Source: JAVJUV01 sp047314965 (GTDB taxonomy: Bacteria > Pseudomonadota > Alphaproteobacteria > Rhodobacterales > Rhodobacteraceae). Taken from it: a DNA stretch of 64,000 bases. The notes beneath the pieces are model-generated. The model worked only from the letters and a program-made list of their open reading frames with translations, was not told the origin of the DNA and did no database searches. Positions 53,004 to 60,967 of this stretch are shown here, piece after piece. Position 1 is the first letter of the stretch, and every line of letters begins with the position of its first letter. Where the stretch lies: contig NZ_JBLBVK010000053.1 in NCBI RefSeq assembly GCF_047314965.1, positions 1 through 64,000 on the forward strand, read 5' to 3'. The position numbers and the translations under genes are program-made.

Positions 53004-54203
53004 TTAATGCGTTGCGTGCTCGGCGGCAGGCATTGCCTTCGCCGTTGATTTCGCCAATGCCGCGATGGCCTTGTTCAGGTCCGAGCGCGGCGCGACCGCC
53101 GAAAGCGGTTTGCCATAGTCCACCGACATTCTGGCCGCCTTCGGATCATGCGGCAGCCAGTTCTCGAACTTGAGATCCAGCGCCCGTGCGGCTTCCTTGT
53201 GGTGATGCGCCTGAACCAGCGGTTTTTTCTCGTGGTTGATGACGACATTCACTTTCAGACCGGGGTTTTCGCCCTTGTAGAAGTCGATCAGGCGCTTGGC
53301 CGAGCGGATCGACGGCACGGTCGTGTCGCTGACGATGATCAGTTCGTCGGCAAACTCCATGACCGGCTGTATCCATGATACGATGGCGCGCGGAAGGTCG
53401 AGAACGACGTAGTCGTGGGTACGTCTCAACGCGTCAATCAGAACCTCGACCTGCTTGTCGTTGATTGCGTCCAGAGGCATGAAATCCTGCGGCGCCGTCA
53501 GCACATGCAGGCCGCCTTCGGTTTCGGTCATCGACTGCTCGACCCACTGGGCATCGGGGATCACGCCGCCGACGGCCATCTGGTAGAGGGCCTGTTGCGG
53601 ATCGATTTCGAGAAAGTCGCCGACGCTGCCGAACTGCACATCCAGATCGACCAGGGCAACGCTGTTCGACACTTCCTTGCTGAAGCGACCCTTGCGCGTG
53701 ATCAGGTGGTCGGCAAGGTTCACGGCCACGGTCGTGCTTCCGATCCCGCCCCGCGCCTGAACAACCGGGATGATGACCCCTTCGTGGTCGCCGAGGGACA
53801 TCGTGCTGGCGGCCAGCTTCTTGATCCACTTGTCCACCTGGCGCGACAGCTCATCCTGAGAGATCGGATACGGCAGAACGTCGTCCACGCCGGCGTCGCT
53901 TAGCGCGCGCACCCGAGCCAACGGAATGTCACTGTCGGTCAGCGCAAGGAACACCGTTCCCTGGCTGCGGCGTGCATTCAGCTGCTTGATCGCCGAAAGA
54001 TCGGCCGTATTCTCGGGATCGGTAGCGAAAATGACGATGTCATTCTCCGAGGCCATGTCGAACGCCTTGCCGTTCAGATTGGCGACCGATACCTCCTCGG
54101 ACTTCACCTTCAACCCCTGAAGATTGGCCAAAGCGCCCTGTACTGACGACGAAATTTCCTTATCGTCGGAAAACAGCAGGATCGAAGTTCTTTTACGCGA
54201 CAT
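53004..54203 (-). CDS. cpaE: Pilus-positioning ATPase CpaE/TadZ
   Basis: This 399-residue protein has an N-terminal receiver-like domain (about 1-130, no obvious phosphoacceptor pair) and a MinD/ParA-like ATPase. Its Walker A is atypical (ARGGIGSTTVAVNLA), with Ser where the P-loop Lys is normally found, as is usual in TadZ proteins. VALVDLDVQFGSVGDF gives Walker A'. TadZ/CpaE marks the site of pilus assembly at the pole. It lies 15 bases upstream of cpaF. Confidence 0.92.
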   Translation of the reverse strand: MSRKRTSILLFSDDKEISSSVQGALANLQGLKVKSEEVSVANLNGKAFDMASENDIVIFATDPENTADLSAIKQLNARRSQGTVFLALTDSDIPLARVRALSDAGVDDVLPYPISQDELSRQVDKWIKKLAASTMSLGDHEGVIIPVVQARGGIGSTTVAVNLADHLITRKGRFSKEVSNSVALVDLDVQFGSVGDFLEIDPQQALYQMAVGGVIPDAQWVEQSMTETEGGLHVLTAPQDFMPLDAINDKQVEVLIDALRRTHDYVVLDLPRAIVSWIQPVMEFADELIIVSDTTVPSIRSAKRLIDFYKGENPGLKVNVVINHEKKPLVQAHHHKEAARALDLKFENWLPHDPKAARMSVDYGKPLSAVAPRSDLNKAIAALAKSTAKAMPAAEHATH

Positions 54204-54232
54204 ATGTCATCCCCTCGGGTTACTCAGCCCAA

Positions 54233-55006
54233 TTATCCGTCGTTGCCAGTATTCAGGTCCTCGCCCGGCAGCGAAACGTTGATGCTGGGGAAAGGAATCG
54301 AAGGAAGGCTCGTTGATTGATCGATATTCGTGGTCGATACACCACCGGCAATAGCCGCCAGACCCGGAATCGGCGTCAGAAACTCGAAACGCAGCGGCGT
54401 GCCGACGTTCGAGCCTGCGTTCACAACGCCCACGGTGACCATCGGCGTGTAGGGCCCTCCGGCGAAGCCGAGGTTCGAATTGTATCGATACTCGACGAAG
54501 ATGTTGTTCGGCGTCGCGTTCGACGGAAGAATCGGCTCCAGCGTGCACCAGATCTCTTGCGCGGACTGGCGGCGAAGAGCTAGGTTGCGCGCGTCGATAT
54601 CGGCCTGTGAAGGGTTACTGCCCAGCGTAGGCGCGACAATGGGAGACGTGCACGGGAAGGTCGCCGAAAAATCAGTTGCAGCGCCAAGGGCGCAAATGCG
54701 CGTCGCTTCAGCGGCGCAGGTACCGGAAACCCGGCAAAGCGTGCCGAAGTTCGAGGTCGATCCCGTTGCCAGGGTATGGCTCTCAGGCACGTTCGCACAA
54801 ACCGGCGGGCGCACCGTTGCGATCCGCGCTGCGCGCTGCATTGCCTTCTCGGTCATCACCCAGTTGAAGCCAAGCCGCCCGAAATCCAGTACCGCGAAAT
54901 AGACCAGCAGGAACAGCGAGATCACCACGGTGTACTCGATCAGCGACGCACCTGTCTCGTCGCGAGCTTGCCGGCGAATGGCGGATATCAGCTTGTCCCA
55001 GGTCAT
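54233..55006 (-). CDS. TadE-like pseudopilin-type protein 2
   Basis: A 257-residue protein with an N-terminal prepilin-like segment: basic residues, ETGASLIEYTVVISLFLLVY and a hydrophobic helix. The G/A junction with Glu at +5 and Tyr at +6 imitates Flp-type prepilins, which suggests processing by the same peptidase. The large C-terminal part holds seven or so Cys (for instance CRVSGTCAAEATRIC) and is presumably extracytoplasmic. The start overlaps the previous gene by four bases. Confidence 0.8.
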   Translation of the reverse strand: MTWDKLISAIRRQARDETGASLIEYTVVISLFLLVYFAVLDFGRLGFNWVMTEKAMQRAARIATVRPPVCANVPESHTLATGSTSNFGTLCRVSGTCAAEATRICALGAATDFSATFPCTSPIVAPTLGSNPSQADIDARNLALRRQSAQEIWCTLEPILPSNATPNNIFVEYRYNSNLGFAGGPYTPMVTVGVVNAGSNVGTPLRFEFLTPIPGLAAIAGGVSTTNIDQSTSLPSIPFPSINVSLPGEDLNTGNDG

Positions 55007-55560
55007 AGGCCATATATCCGCGACTGATCGGTGATCGTCGATGTGACGGTTCCGTTTTCGGCGCCAGTCAGGAAGAATCCCCAAAGAGGCGCCAGCGGCA
55101 GTTGAATGACGACCGTCGCGTCGACCCGAACCACAGGCGCTGTGTCCAGAACGGCGCCACCTGTAACAGCCCTGATCGGGACGCAGCTGCGCGACGTGGT
55201 GACGGGGTTGGTCGCGGCAAGCGACACACCTGACGGAAAATCGAACGCCGTAGTGCTTCTGTCGGTATCGAGGCTTGAGCGGATGATGGCAGCGGCAGTA
55301 TTGGCAGCAGCGGTCGCGTCGAAAGTCGTCCCGCCCGTGTCGCAGACATCGTTGTTCGTCGTGCGCGCCACAAACCGGGCCGCATCCCGCACGCCAGTGA
55401 CCGCCGCCTGGTAGTTCCAGTAGATCCGGGAGCCTTCCACGATGACCGCGAAAGTCACCAACAGGATCGGCATGACGATGACGAATTCGACCGCCGTCGC
55501 CCCCACCTCGTCCCGACGCCATCTGGACAGTTTACCGATATATGTCAACACCTTGATCAT
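55003..55560 (-). CDS. tadE: TadE-like pseudopilin protein 1
   Basis: This 185-residue minor pseudopilin has the TadE opening DEVGATAVEFVIVMPILLVT, with a predicted cleavage between Gly and Ala and Glu at +5. The C-terminal domain has a CDTGG/SRSC Cys pair. The ATG at 55560 shares bases with the upstream stop (TGATG), and the end overlaps the next gene by four bases; translation of all three genes is probably coupled. Confidence 0.87.
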   Translation of the reverse strand: MIKVLTYIGKLSRWRRDEVGATAVEFVIVMPILLVTFAVIVEGSRIYWNYQAAVTGVRDAARFVARTTNNDVCDTGGTTFDATAAANTAAAIIRSSLDTDRSTTAFDFPSGVSLAATNPVTTSRSCVPIRAVTGGAVLDTAPVVRVDATVVIQLPLAPLWGFFLTGAENGTVTSTITDQSRIYGL

Positions 55561-57404
55561 CACTTGTACAACTGGACCACTTCGCGGAAGACCCCCGCAT
55601 CGACCGTGCTGCCACCGGCTTCTCCCCCGATGGGTTCGATGATCTCAACCCAAAGGTCGAACATCTGACCGTTGCTTGGATCGTTCGAAATCTCGGTCGC
55701 GGGGCTGAGCATGAAAGTCCGGTAATACTGAATCACCTCCACGTTTTCCTCTCTCCCGGTCAACGTCTGGTTTGAACAGTCGATACCTGCGATCACGACC
55801 ACGCGGCGATCTGGATCACCGCCACCCGTAACCTGGCTGCACTGCGGCAGGCCATTCTCGGAGCGGTTATGGGCGTCAGGGATAATCGGATTGCCGCTTC
55901 CCGCCGTTCCCCAATAGTCGTCCCAGGTGTCGAACGCTACTGTACCGGTATCCGTCCCGTATTTCGCGTCACTCCAGTCAGCGGTAAATCCGTCAAACGC
56001 CGGGTGCGCCGGATACCCAGTCATGACGCCGCCGTTCGCCGCTCGTTCGATCTCCATGAGGTAGTACTGGTAGCGCGTGTAACCGCCAGTCCATCCAGTA
56101 GGAACCGTCGTGGGTGGAGGGAAGTCGAACCAGTCCCCATCTACGATGTTCCGCGGATTGGACACCGGGTCCTCGTCCAGAGATGGATCGAAAGCGGGAT
56201 TCCGCACGGAATAGTTCGTGTCAAGATAGCGGTCCTTGCCAGTCGTCCAGGTTCCGTCACCAAATCGTCCATCGGTACAGCCGCCAGTGTAATGGCAATT
56301 GTCCAGCGTGAAGCCCATCGTATCGGTCAGCGGGCCCGTGTCATTGCAGGAACCGTTGTTGACCTCACGTCCGCCGACGATATGCGGCCCTACCTCGTAT
56401 CCCTCATCGCCTCTCAAGTTATTCATGACCTGCTCAAAGATACCGAACGGCAGATTGAAGCCGGCGGTTTCCTGACCGCTCCGCTGACCGGGCTGGATGT
56501 CAACGCCGCGACTGTTGAAACATGTGTCGATGCCCTTGGCCAGCAGACAGGCTTGGCGGCGCGATTCCGGCGATTCCGATGCGCATTCACCGGCGGCGGC
56601 ATTGCTGTCTTCGGCAATCAACCGGTCGATGTCCAGGAACCCGAACTCGCCCGGGTTCCAAGCCGCGTCCCTGCCTACACTGCGCAGCTGAACCGCCCGG
56701 CCAGCGCTCAACGTCTGCAATTGGATGGGGTCAGCCGTTCCTGACACCGGTGGCAGACAAAACATCAGCGGCGAAACCTCGCAAGTCCAGGCCGAGTTGC
56801 CGGCGATGGCTACAGCGCCGACGCTGCGGCGATTGTCTGTCGCATTGGCATCACCCGGCGTCGCACCAGGATCGAGGTTGTCGATATCGTTGCCACCCTC
56901 GAACACCTTGCCGAAAATCCATTGCGGATCGACCCGGTTCAGGCGCACGCCCACGAAAGTGGCAAGCGAGTCGTCGGTCGTCGTGTTGGTTGTCGGCAGG
57001 CTATACTTGTAGCTTGCATTCGTCGGGTCGGATAGATCAGCGACCGCGAATGACGCCGGACGATCCCTGTCAGGCAGCGCCGAATAGAAAACCAGAGACT
57101 GGATTGAAAGGGTCTGTCCCGCAAACACTCCGGCTTTCAATGTCTCGTTCGCCGCAGCGATAGCGTTGTTCGCCGCCCAGGTCGCCCGCGCTATGGCGTC
57201 TTCCTGTCCATCAAGCTCACCGGCTGCCGCAAGGGCCACGTTGTCGGCGAAGGATTGCATGTCGGTCTGAACTGAGGCGCGGCGTCCAAGGTCGAAAGAC
57301 AGGGCGACGATGCCCAGGATGGTGACGACGCTGATAAGGAAGAACACCAGAAGCGACCCATCTTCCCTACTTGCGAACTGCTTGATCTTGAGAATGGGGT
57401 TCAT
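55560..57404 (-). CDS. tadG: TadG-like Flp pilus-assembly protein
   Basis: The 614-residue protein starts with a TadG-type segment (FASREDGSLLVFFLISVVTI then LSFDLGRRASVQTDMQSFAD), which is one membrane anchor and the TadG/Flp-N domain. A long, mostly extracytoplasmic part has several Cys pairs and no von Willebrand A motif that I can see. TadG members sit in the envelope and help pilus assembly. A perfect stem-loop lies upstream, between it and cpaB. Confidence 0.82.
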   Translation of the reverse strand: MNPILKIKQFASREDGSLLVFFLISVVTILGIVALSFDLGRRASVQTDMQSFADNVALAAAGELDGQEDAIARATWAANNAIAAANETLKAGVFAGQTLSIQSLVFYSALPDRDRPASFAVADLSDPTNASYKYSLPTTNTTTDDSLATFVGVRLNRVDPQWIFGKVFEGGNDIDNLDPGATPGDANATDNRRSVGAVAIAGNSAWTCEVSPLMFCLPPVSGTADPIQLQTLSAGRAVQLRSVGRDAAWNPGEFGFLDIDRLIAEDSNAAAGECASESPESRRQACLLAKGIDTCFNSRGVDIQPGQRSGQETAGFNLPFGIFEQVMNNLRGDEGYEVGPHIVGGREVNNGSCNDTGPLTDTMGFTLDNCHYTGGCTDGRFGDGTWTTGKDRYLDTNYSVRNPAFDPSLDEDPVSNPRNIVDGDWFDFPPPTTVPTGWTGGYTRYQYYLMEIERAANGGVMTGYPAHPAFDGFTADWSDAKYGTDTGTVAFDTWDDYWGTAGSGNPIIPDAHNRSENGLPQCSQVTGGGDPDRRVVVIAGIDCSNQTLTGREENVEVIQYYRTFMLSPATEISNDPSNGQMFDLWVEIIEPIGGEAGGSTVDAGVFREVVQLYK

Positions 57405-57450
57405 GGTTATACCGTTGGCAACTGGACGGGTTGGAAACTTTTGGTGGATA

Positions 57451-57471
57451 CGCGGGGCCCGAGGCCCCGCG
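57451..57471 (-). other. Intercistronic stem-loop between cpaB and tadG
   Basis: CGCGGGGCC and GGCCCCGCG pair perfectly over a three-base loop, with no T-run after the stem. It is placed 10 bases after the cpaB stop. It is likelier to stabilise the upstream pilin/cpaB message than to end transcription. Confidence 0.6.
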
Positions 57472-57481
57472 TGTCGCTTTG

Positions 57482-58336
57482 TTAGTTGACGTCCTCTTCG
57501 GCTTTCGGCTCAGCCTCGAGTTCGATCTCGACCGCCTGGGCGTCACCCGCGCCGCGGCGCACCTTGACGACCTGCTTCGGGCCAGGGTTCTCGTCCGGCG
57601 TCTTCTCGCGCAGGATGTCCGAGATGCGGATCGATTCCATCGGCTGATCTTCAGGCGCGTCGTCTTCCGCCATGTTGCGCAGCGTCAGGCTGAGCCGACC
57701 GGCCGCCTGAGCCACCGCCAGCATCTGCGCCTGCTCAGGCGTGACCTCGACGGTCGCCGTCCGGCCAAGCATAGCCTGTTCCTGATTTTCGTCAGCCTGC
57801 TGGTCGACGGCGATGATGCGGATGTTCTGCAGAATGGTGTTCACGCGCAGACCCTTGGCATCCGAGGTCGTCAACAGGATGTCGACCAGATCACCCGGCG
57901 TCACGAAGCCGCCGACGGCACTCTGCACATCTACGTTGATCGCCACGGCACGGTTGCCCGGCTTCAGTGTCTGAACAATGGTGACCTTCTCACCATAATC
58001 CGAAATCTTGTTCACAAGCACCAGTTCACCCTGGGCCATCGCCCGCTTGGCGCGGCGCGGTTCAAGACCGTTCTGGGGAATGAGGTCGCTGTAGTCGCGG
58101 TACGTTCCCGGCGGCACCGCGTCGGCAGGCCACTGGATAGTGGTCAGTTTGTGCGCCTCGATCGTGGAACCGAACGGAATGTCCTGACCGGCAACGACGA
58201 CGCTCACCAGGGCGGGAGCGGCAGGATCGACCGATGCGGTCGCCGGCTGCACCTGTAGGAACTCGCGGGACGCGTAGACCGAGAAACCCGCCAAGGCCAT
58301 CCCCAACATAATGATCAACAAAGAACGAAAACGCAT
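57482..58336 (-). CDS. cpaB: Flp pilus assembly protein CpaB/RcpC
   Basis: A 284-residue periplasmic protein with an N-terminal anchor (LLIIMLGMALAGFSVYA), an SAF domain (VVVAGQDIPFGSTIEAHKLT) and the RcpC domain (VDVQSAVGGFVTPGDLVDIL). CpaB normally works with the outer-membrane secretin CpaC/RcpA, whose gene usually follows directly; here tadG follows instead. The C-terminus is a charged Glu/Lys-rich tail. Confidence 0.92.
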   Translation of the reverse strand: MRFRSLLIIMLGMALAGFSVYASREFLQVQPATASVDPAAPALVSVVVAGQDIPFGSTIEAHKLTTIQWPADAVPPGTYRDYSDLIPQNGLEPRRAKRAMAQGELVLVNKISDYGEKVTIVQTLKPGNRAVAINVDVQSAVGGFVTPGDLVDILLTTSDAKGLRVNTILQNIRIIAVDQQADENQEQAMLGRTATVEVTPEQAQMLAVAQAAGRLSLTLRNMAEDDAPEDQPMESIRISDILREKTPDENPGPKQVVKVRRGAGDAQAVEIELEAEPKAEEDVN

Positions 58337-58372
58337 TTCTCATACTCCTGCGTTAGGGGCGACCGTTAGAGT

Positions 58373-58540
58373 TCAGAAGGCCCCCGCGGAAACGTTGATG
58401 ATACCGGCAATGTTCCCGCCGAACACGAAGATGATCGAACCGACAATGGTCACGACAATCAGGGCGACCGCATATTCGACCAGTCCGGCCCCTGCGGTAT
58501 CGGCGATGAAGCGGGATATCAGCTTGCGAAGATTTTGCAC
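58373..58540 (-). CDS. Flp-type pilin 2
   Basis: A 55-residue Flp/Fap prepilin starting at GTG 58540, with GGAG upstream. Cleavage is expected at DTAG/AGLVEYAVALIVVTIVG, giving Glu at +5 and Tyr at +6, the class IVb hallmark. The mature peptide is about 38 residues. It is separated from pilin 1 by a stem-loop and from cpaB by 36 bases. Confidence 0.85.
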   Translation of the reverse strand: MQNLRKLISRFIADTAGAGLVEYAVALIVVTIVGSIIFVFGGNIAGIINVSAGAF

Positions 58541-58559
58541 CTTCTGTCTCCTTCCGAAA

Positions 58560-58577
58560 GGCCGGACCATTCCGGCC
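58560..58577 (-). other. Stem-loop between the two pilin genes
   Basis: GGCCGGA and TCCGGCC pair across a CCAT loop just before the ribosome site of pilin 2. A second, looser dyad (TCCGCG / CGCGGA) lies between it and the pilin 1 stop. Such structures often protect the major-pilin message; no T-run is present. Confidence 0.55.
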
Positions 58578-58628
58578 GTCAGAGAGATGCTCCGCGACCC
58601 GCCAGGGGCCGCGGAACATAGGTCACGT

Positions 58629-58865
58629 TCAGCAGGTGACAACCGCAGCGGTCGTCGGCGCAACACCCGAAGCCGCCTGCGTAACTGCCTGCGACAGCGC
58701 CACACCAGCAGTTTCACAGCCCATCTCGGCCAGACCACCAGCGTTCTGACCCAGGATGATCACGCCGGCACCGCCGATGATCGTCACAACGATCAGAGCA
58801 ACGGCATATTCAACCAGCGAGGCACCGGATTCGTCTTTACGGAATTTGATGAAGAGATCGCGCAT
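58629..58865 (-). CDS. flp: Flp-type pilin 1 (probable major pilin)
   Basis: This 78-residue prepilin has AAGGAG upstream of its ATG. A basic leader (MRDLFIKFRKDESG) precedes cleavage at G/ASLVEYAVALIVVTII, with Glu +5 and Tyr +6. The tail has two Cys, which is unusual in Flp pilins. First gene of the operon, so probably the major subunit. Confidence 0.9.
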   Translation of the reverse strand: MRDLFIKFRKDESGASLVEYAVALIVVTIIGGAGVIILGQNAGGLAEMGCETAGVALSQAVTQAASGVAPTTAAVVTC

Positions 58866-59521
58866 TTCAGTACTCCTTACAAATGCTGCCAAAAACTGTC
58901 GCGATTTGCGACGTCACGATACGAACCGGCGTCTGTCCCCCCGGCTCCCGATTAACGTAATGTTTTATTTAGGCTCATCGCATCGTTCGATTGGATGAGT
59001 TTTTCAACCTAAGGTTGTGTTTTGCCCAGATCCGGGCCGAAATATGGCGAAGTTCCGCCGGTCATGCCCAATTTTGGCCCCCAAACACCGGCAAAAACCC
59101 GCCAACAAGGCCCGAATCGCGTTGTGGATAAATTTGTGCGTTTTCCTGCCCACAACAACTCGAGATTAATCGGCCTACTAAACACGAAACGGCAACAGAC
59201 CACCTGCAAGATCCAAAAAATCCAAAAATTTTTATCCCAAAACTCTCGATTCTCGTGGGAATCAATAAAAATGAATTCGGCAACACCTCTGTAGATAAGA
59301 CATTGGCTGTTCGACGACGGCTCGGGAAAAACGGAATATACCTCAGCCCCCGCATCACAATTGGAATTCATGGTCATCTGAATTGAACATTTCGCATGTT
59401 ATTCCGCGTTGCGCAGAAAAATCACCGTATCGGCAGACCCCGGTCACGTTTTGGCCGGATCCCTCCTGCTCAATGATTGCACAGCGAATGGTCCGCGTGA
59501 CCGCAGTACCGGAGGCCCGTC
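58866..59521. other. AT-rich promoter region upstream of the tad operon
   Basis: About 650 bases without a convincing gene; open frames on both strands (such as 59009-59377 minus) have no ribosome site or recognisable family and overlap one another. It contains long A and T runs, for instance near 59213-59235. It must hold the tad promoter on the left and the promoter of the lysine-rich peptide on the right. Confidence 0.55.
58952..58966. promoter_or_regulatory. CtrA-like site upstream of flp
   Basis: TTAA-N7-TTTT lies about 90 bases before the flp start; the CtrA consensus is TTAA-N7-TTAA, so two bases of the second half differ. CtrA governs pilin genes in Caulobacter. This is a weak, context-driven call. 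Confidence 0.3.
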
Positions 59522-59662
59522 ATGGCCGAAGAACAAACCAAACCCCTGAAAGACCCCAAACCCAAAAGCGCGCGCGACACGCGCACCAAGGACGATGCCC
59601 GGAAGGCAAAACCGCCGAAGGACGAAAAGCCGCCCAGGATCACCGACTGGGCATCGATCTGA
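59522..59662 (+). CDS. Small lysine/proline-rich peptide
   Basis: A 46-residue frame with GGAGG six bases before its ATG. The peptide is full of Lys, Pro, Asp and Arg (KPLKDPKPKSARDTRTKDD) and ends in RITDWASI; it should be unfolded on its own. No family is recognised. The TfoX-domain gene starts 38 bases after its stop on the same strand. Confidence 0.55.
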   Translation: MAEEQTKPLKDPKPKSARDTRTKDDARKAKPPKDEKPPRITDWASI

Positions 59663-59700
59663 GCTTTCGATAGATCGTCAGGATCGCTAGACTTCGGGCC

Positions 59701-60063
59701 ATGCCCGTGCCCGTCTCCTCGATCCGAAACCTTGGCCCTGCATCCGACAGGGCCTTTGCCCTGGCCGGTATCACGTCTGCCGAGCAGCTGCGCGACCTCG
59801 GCGCCGATACGGCCTACGAGCAGCTTCTGCGCCACGGCACGCGGCCTCACTTCATCGGCTACTACGCAATGGTCATGGGCTTGCAGGGCCGCCCGTGGAA
59901 TGACTGCCAGGGAAAAGAGAAAACCGACCTCAGGCGACGCTTCGACCTGATTTGCGCCCGCGCCAAGGAATTGGACGAACAAGGCCCCTCTTCGGCCCTC
60001 GCGGCCGAACTCGACCGGATAGGCGTTCGCCTCGCAAAAACCGGAACGCGCGGGCTAGACTAA
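59701..60063 (+). CDS. TfoX/Sxy C-terminal-domain protein
   Basis: This 120-residue protein consists of a TfoX C-terminal helix-hairpin domain: IRNLGPASDRAFALAGITSA then EQLRDLGADTAYEQLL. In gamma-proteobacteria TfoX regulates competence, but there a separate N-terminal domain is present; stand-alone C-domains like this have no proven role. It is convergent with ndk across a terminator. Confidence 0.85.
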   Translation: MPVPVSSIRNLGPASDRAFALAGITSAEQLRDLGADTAYEQLLRHGTRPHFIGYYAMVMGLQGRPWNDCQGKEKTDLRRRFDLICARAKELDEQGPSSALAAELDRIGVRLAKTGTRGLD

Positions 60064-60122
60064 GCCGAATGCGAATTGGAAGACCCCCAATATCGCGCGC
60101 CGTTATTCCCTGAAGGAAATAA

Positions 60123-60150
60123 AAAAGGCCGCGCTTTTCGGCGGCCTTTT
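60123..60150. terminator. Terminator between the TfoX-domain gene and ndk
   Basis: AAAAGGCCGC and GCGGCCTTTT form a 10-bp stem with an 8-base loop. On the minus strand it is followed by a run of Ts (complement of 60117-60122 and the A-ended arm), so it is a strong terminator for ndk and may work in both directions. Confidence 0.85.
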
Positions 60151-60174
60151 CCAAACTCTTCCGATTGACGCGGT

Positions 60175-60597
60175 TTATCCGACGAGCTCGAGGCCCGAAA
60201 AGAAATAGGCGATCTCGACCGCCGCCGTTTCAGGCGCGTCCGAGCCGTGAACCGAATTCTCGCCGACCGATTCCGCGAACTCGGCGCGGATCGTACCGGG
60301 AGCCGCATCGGCCGGGTTGGTCGCACCCATCACTTCGCGGTTCTTCGCGATCGCGCCTTCGCCTTCCAGCACCTGCACCACGACGGGTTCCGAAGCCATG
60401 AATTCGCACAGCTCGTCATAGAACGGGCGCTCGGCATGCACCTCATAGAACTTGCCCGCCTGCGCCTTGGTCAGGTGAATGCGCTTCTGCGCGACGATGC
60501 GCAGCCCTGCTTCCTCGAACTTGGCATTGATCTTGCCGGTCAGGTTCCGCTTGGTCGCGTCGGGTTTGATGATGGACAGCGTGCGTTCGATTGCCAT
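60175..60597 (-). CDS. ndk: Nucleoside diphosphate kinase
   Basis: The 140-residue enzyme transfers the gamma phosphate of ATP to nucleoside diphosphates through a phospho-His. The active-site motif NSVHGSD places the catalytic residue at H117. The opening ERTLSIIKPDATKRNLTGKI is standard. The gene ends 25 bases before a strong terminator. Confidence 0.97.
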   Translation of the reverse strand: MAIERTLSIIKPDATKRNLTGKINAKFEEAGLRIVAQKRIHLTKAQAGKFYEVHAERPFYDELCEFMASEPVVVQVLEGEGAIAKNREVMGATNPADAAPGTIRAEFAESVGENSVHGSDAPETAAVEIAYFFSGLELVG

Positions 60598-60726
60598 GTC
60601 TCTTGCCTCTTAAGACGATGCGGCGGCCAGCGCCCCATGCGCCCCGCCTGATTTTCGCCGCCCGCCTAGCACGCGCCGTCCGGCTTGAAAAGGTCTGCCG
60701 ACCGCCCGGCCCCAAGGGGGCGCGCC

Positions 60727-60903
60727 GTGAGTATTTGAAAAAAGAAGAAACCAGAGATGCCTCCTGCCCCGTGCGCGCACCGAGGGTCCGGCCGGGACAG
60801 GAGGGCTTCTCCTTTTGCGGTCATCGGCTCTCCAGCCTGTACCGCGGAGAAAGAGGACGACATTCTTATTAAAATCCGGTTTCTTCTTTTCAAAAATACT
60901 CCC
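60727..60903. repeat. Inverted repeat pair in the ndk/ABC-F gap
   Basis: The gap 60598-60967 has no gene. It contains two inverted copies of one motif: 60878-60903 reads GGTTTCTTCTTTT then CAAAAATACTCCC, and 60727-60752 is nearly its reverse complement. Both share the TTCTTC...AAATAC core of the repeats at 1-30 and 10851-10880, so they look like the same intergenic family. The intervening 125 bases hold nothing I recognise. Confidence 0.55.
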
Positions 60904-60967
60904 GCCGGAGGCGACACGACGCTGCCCCCGATTGACGCCGCAGCCCATGTGCGCCAAAGCCTGCCAC

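Noticed and set aside
59009..59377. Open frames on both strands upstream of flp
   Set aside because: They overlap one another, lack ribosome sites and have no family resemblance; the AT-rich region is better read as promoter DNA.
59442..59502. GGTCACG...CGTGACC inverted repeat upstream of the small peptide gene
   Set aside because: Seven-base arms 47 bases apart are within chance expectation in this length of DNA.
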